NCBI GenBank assembly: GCA_002786595.1
Contig: PCTC01000037.1
Coordinates: 881-6,147 of the forward strand
DNA: 5,267 bases
Reading direction: 5' to 3'
Source: Candidatus Roizmanbacteria bacterium CG22_combo_CG10-13_8_21_14_all_34_12
GTDB lineage: Bacteria; Patescibacteriota; Microgenomatia; UBA1406; GWC2-37-13
Below the pieces are notes generated by a model that saw only the letters and a program-made list of their open reading frames with translations, did no database searches and was not told the origin of the DNA. A program made the position numbers and the translations under genes. This document shows, in pieces, positions 5,245 through 5,267 of the stretch. Position 1 is the stretch's first letter, and every line of letters begins with the position of its first letter.

Positions 5245-5264
5245 ATTATAATATAAAAATTATA
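5245..5264 (-). promoter_or_regulatory. Promoter -10 region of the ileS-rodA operon, probably giving a leaderless mRNA
   Basis: The minus strand carries a perfect TATAAT at 5250-5245. It is followed by ATTTGCCT and then the ileS ATG at 5236, so the gap is 8 nt, the same as at rplU. A second TATAAT lies at 5264-5259. With a 16-nt spacer the -35 box would begin at the window edge and cannot be judged. There is no Shine-Dalgarno before the ATG. Confidence 0.6.
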
Positions 5265-5267
5265 ATA

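Noticed and set aside
5045..5251. Plus-strand open frame opposite the start of ileS
   Set aside because: It is a shadow of the catalytic core of IleS and would run into the ileS promoter.

Overview
The window is AT-rich (roughly two-thirds A+T by eye) and compact. Every gene I can support lies on the minus strand, so transcription runs from the right edge to the left. Proteins are rich in Phe, Ile, Lys and Asn, intergenic spaces are tiny, and the standard bacterial code is used: the ileS frame runs 1003 codons with no internal TGA, which argues against a TGA=Gly lineage. The divergent HHAWG-type isoleucyl-tRNA synthetase, short ribosomal proteins, and repeat peptides of the NEEL/IQNS type inside a core enzyme suggest an uncultured bacterium of the Patescibacteria/CPR kind, perhaps Microgenomates-like. 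That placement is an inference from gene style, not a phylogeny.

Layout from right to left. A promoter at the right edge (5245-5264) drives ileS (isoleucyl-tRNA synthetase) and, 2 nt after its stop codon, rodA (SEDS-family peptidoglycan glycosyltransferase). A 168-nt intergenic region follows (1026-1193). It holds an array of TTAAAC-type units arranged as a large imperfect dyad, a probable terminator for ileS-rodA, and a well-formed promoter for the second operon. That operon is rplU (bL21), rpmA (bL27; start and stop codons overlap) and, 9 nt later, an open-ended gene for a ParB/Spo0J-type helix-turn-helix protein running off the left edge.

Functionally this is housekeeping: Ile-tRNA charging, cell-wall elongation, two proteins of the large ribosomal subunit, and a DNA-binding protein of the chromosome-partition family. 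I do not see a defence system, mobile element with a transposase, CRISPR array, tRNA or rRNA, and I do not claim a new multi-gene system.

The parts worth a second look are as follows. (1) Both operon-leading genes have a perfect TATAAT exactly 8 nt upstream of an ATG with no Shine-Dalgarno, which predicts leaderless mRNAs. (2) Three separate 35-bp arrays of 7-bp units, and one GC-richer 20-bp dispersed-repeat-like element, lie in frame inside ileS. (3) IleS has non-canonical HIGH (GVHH) and KMSKS (PMHKS) motifs. (4) The ParB-type protein has an in-frame stop directly before its start codon, so it lacks the N-terminal CTPase domain.
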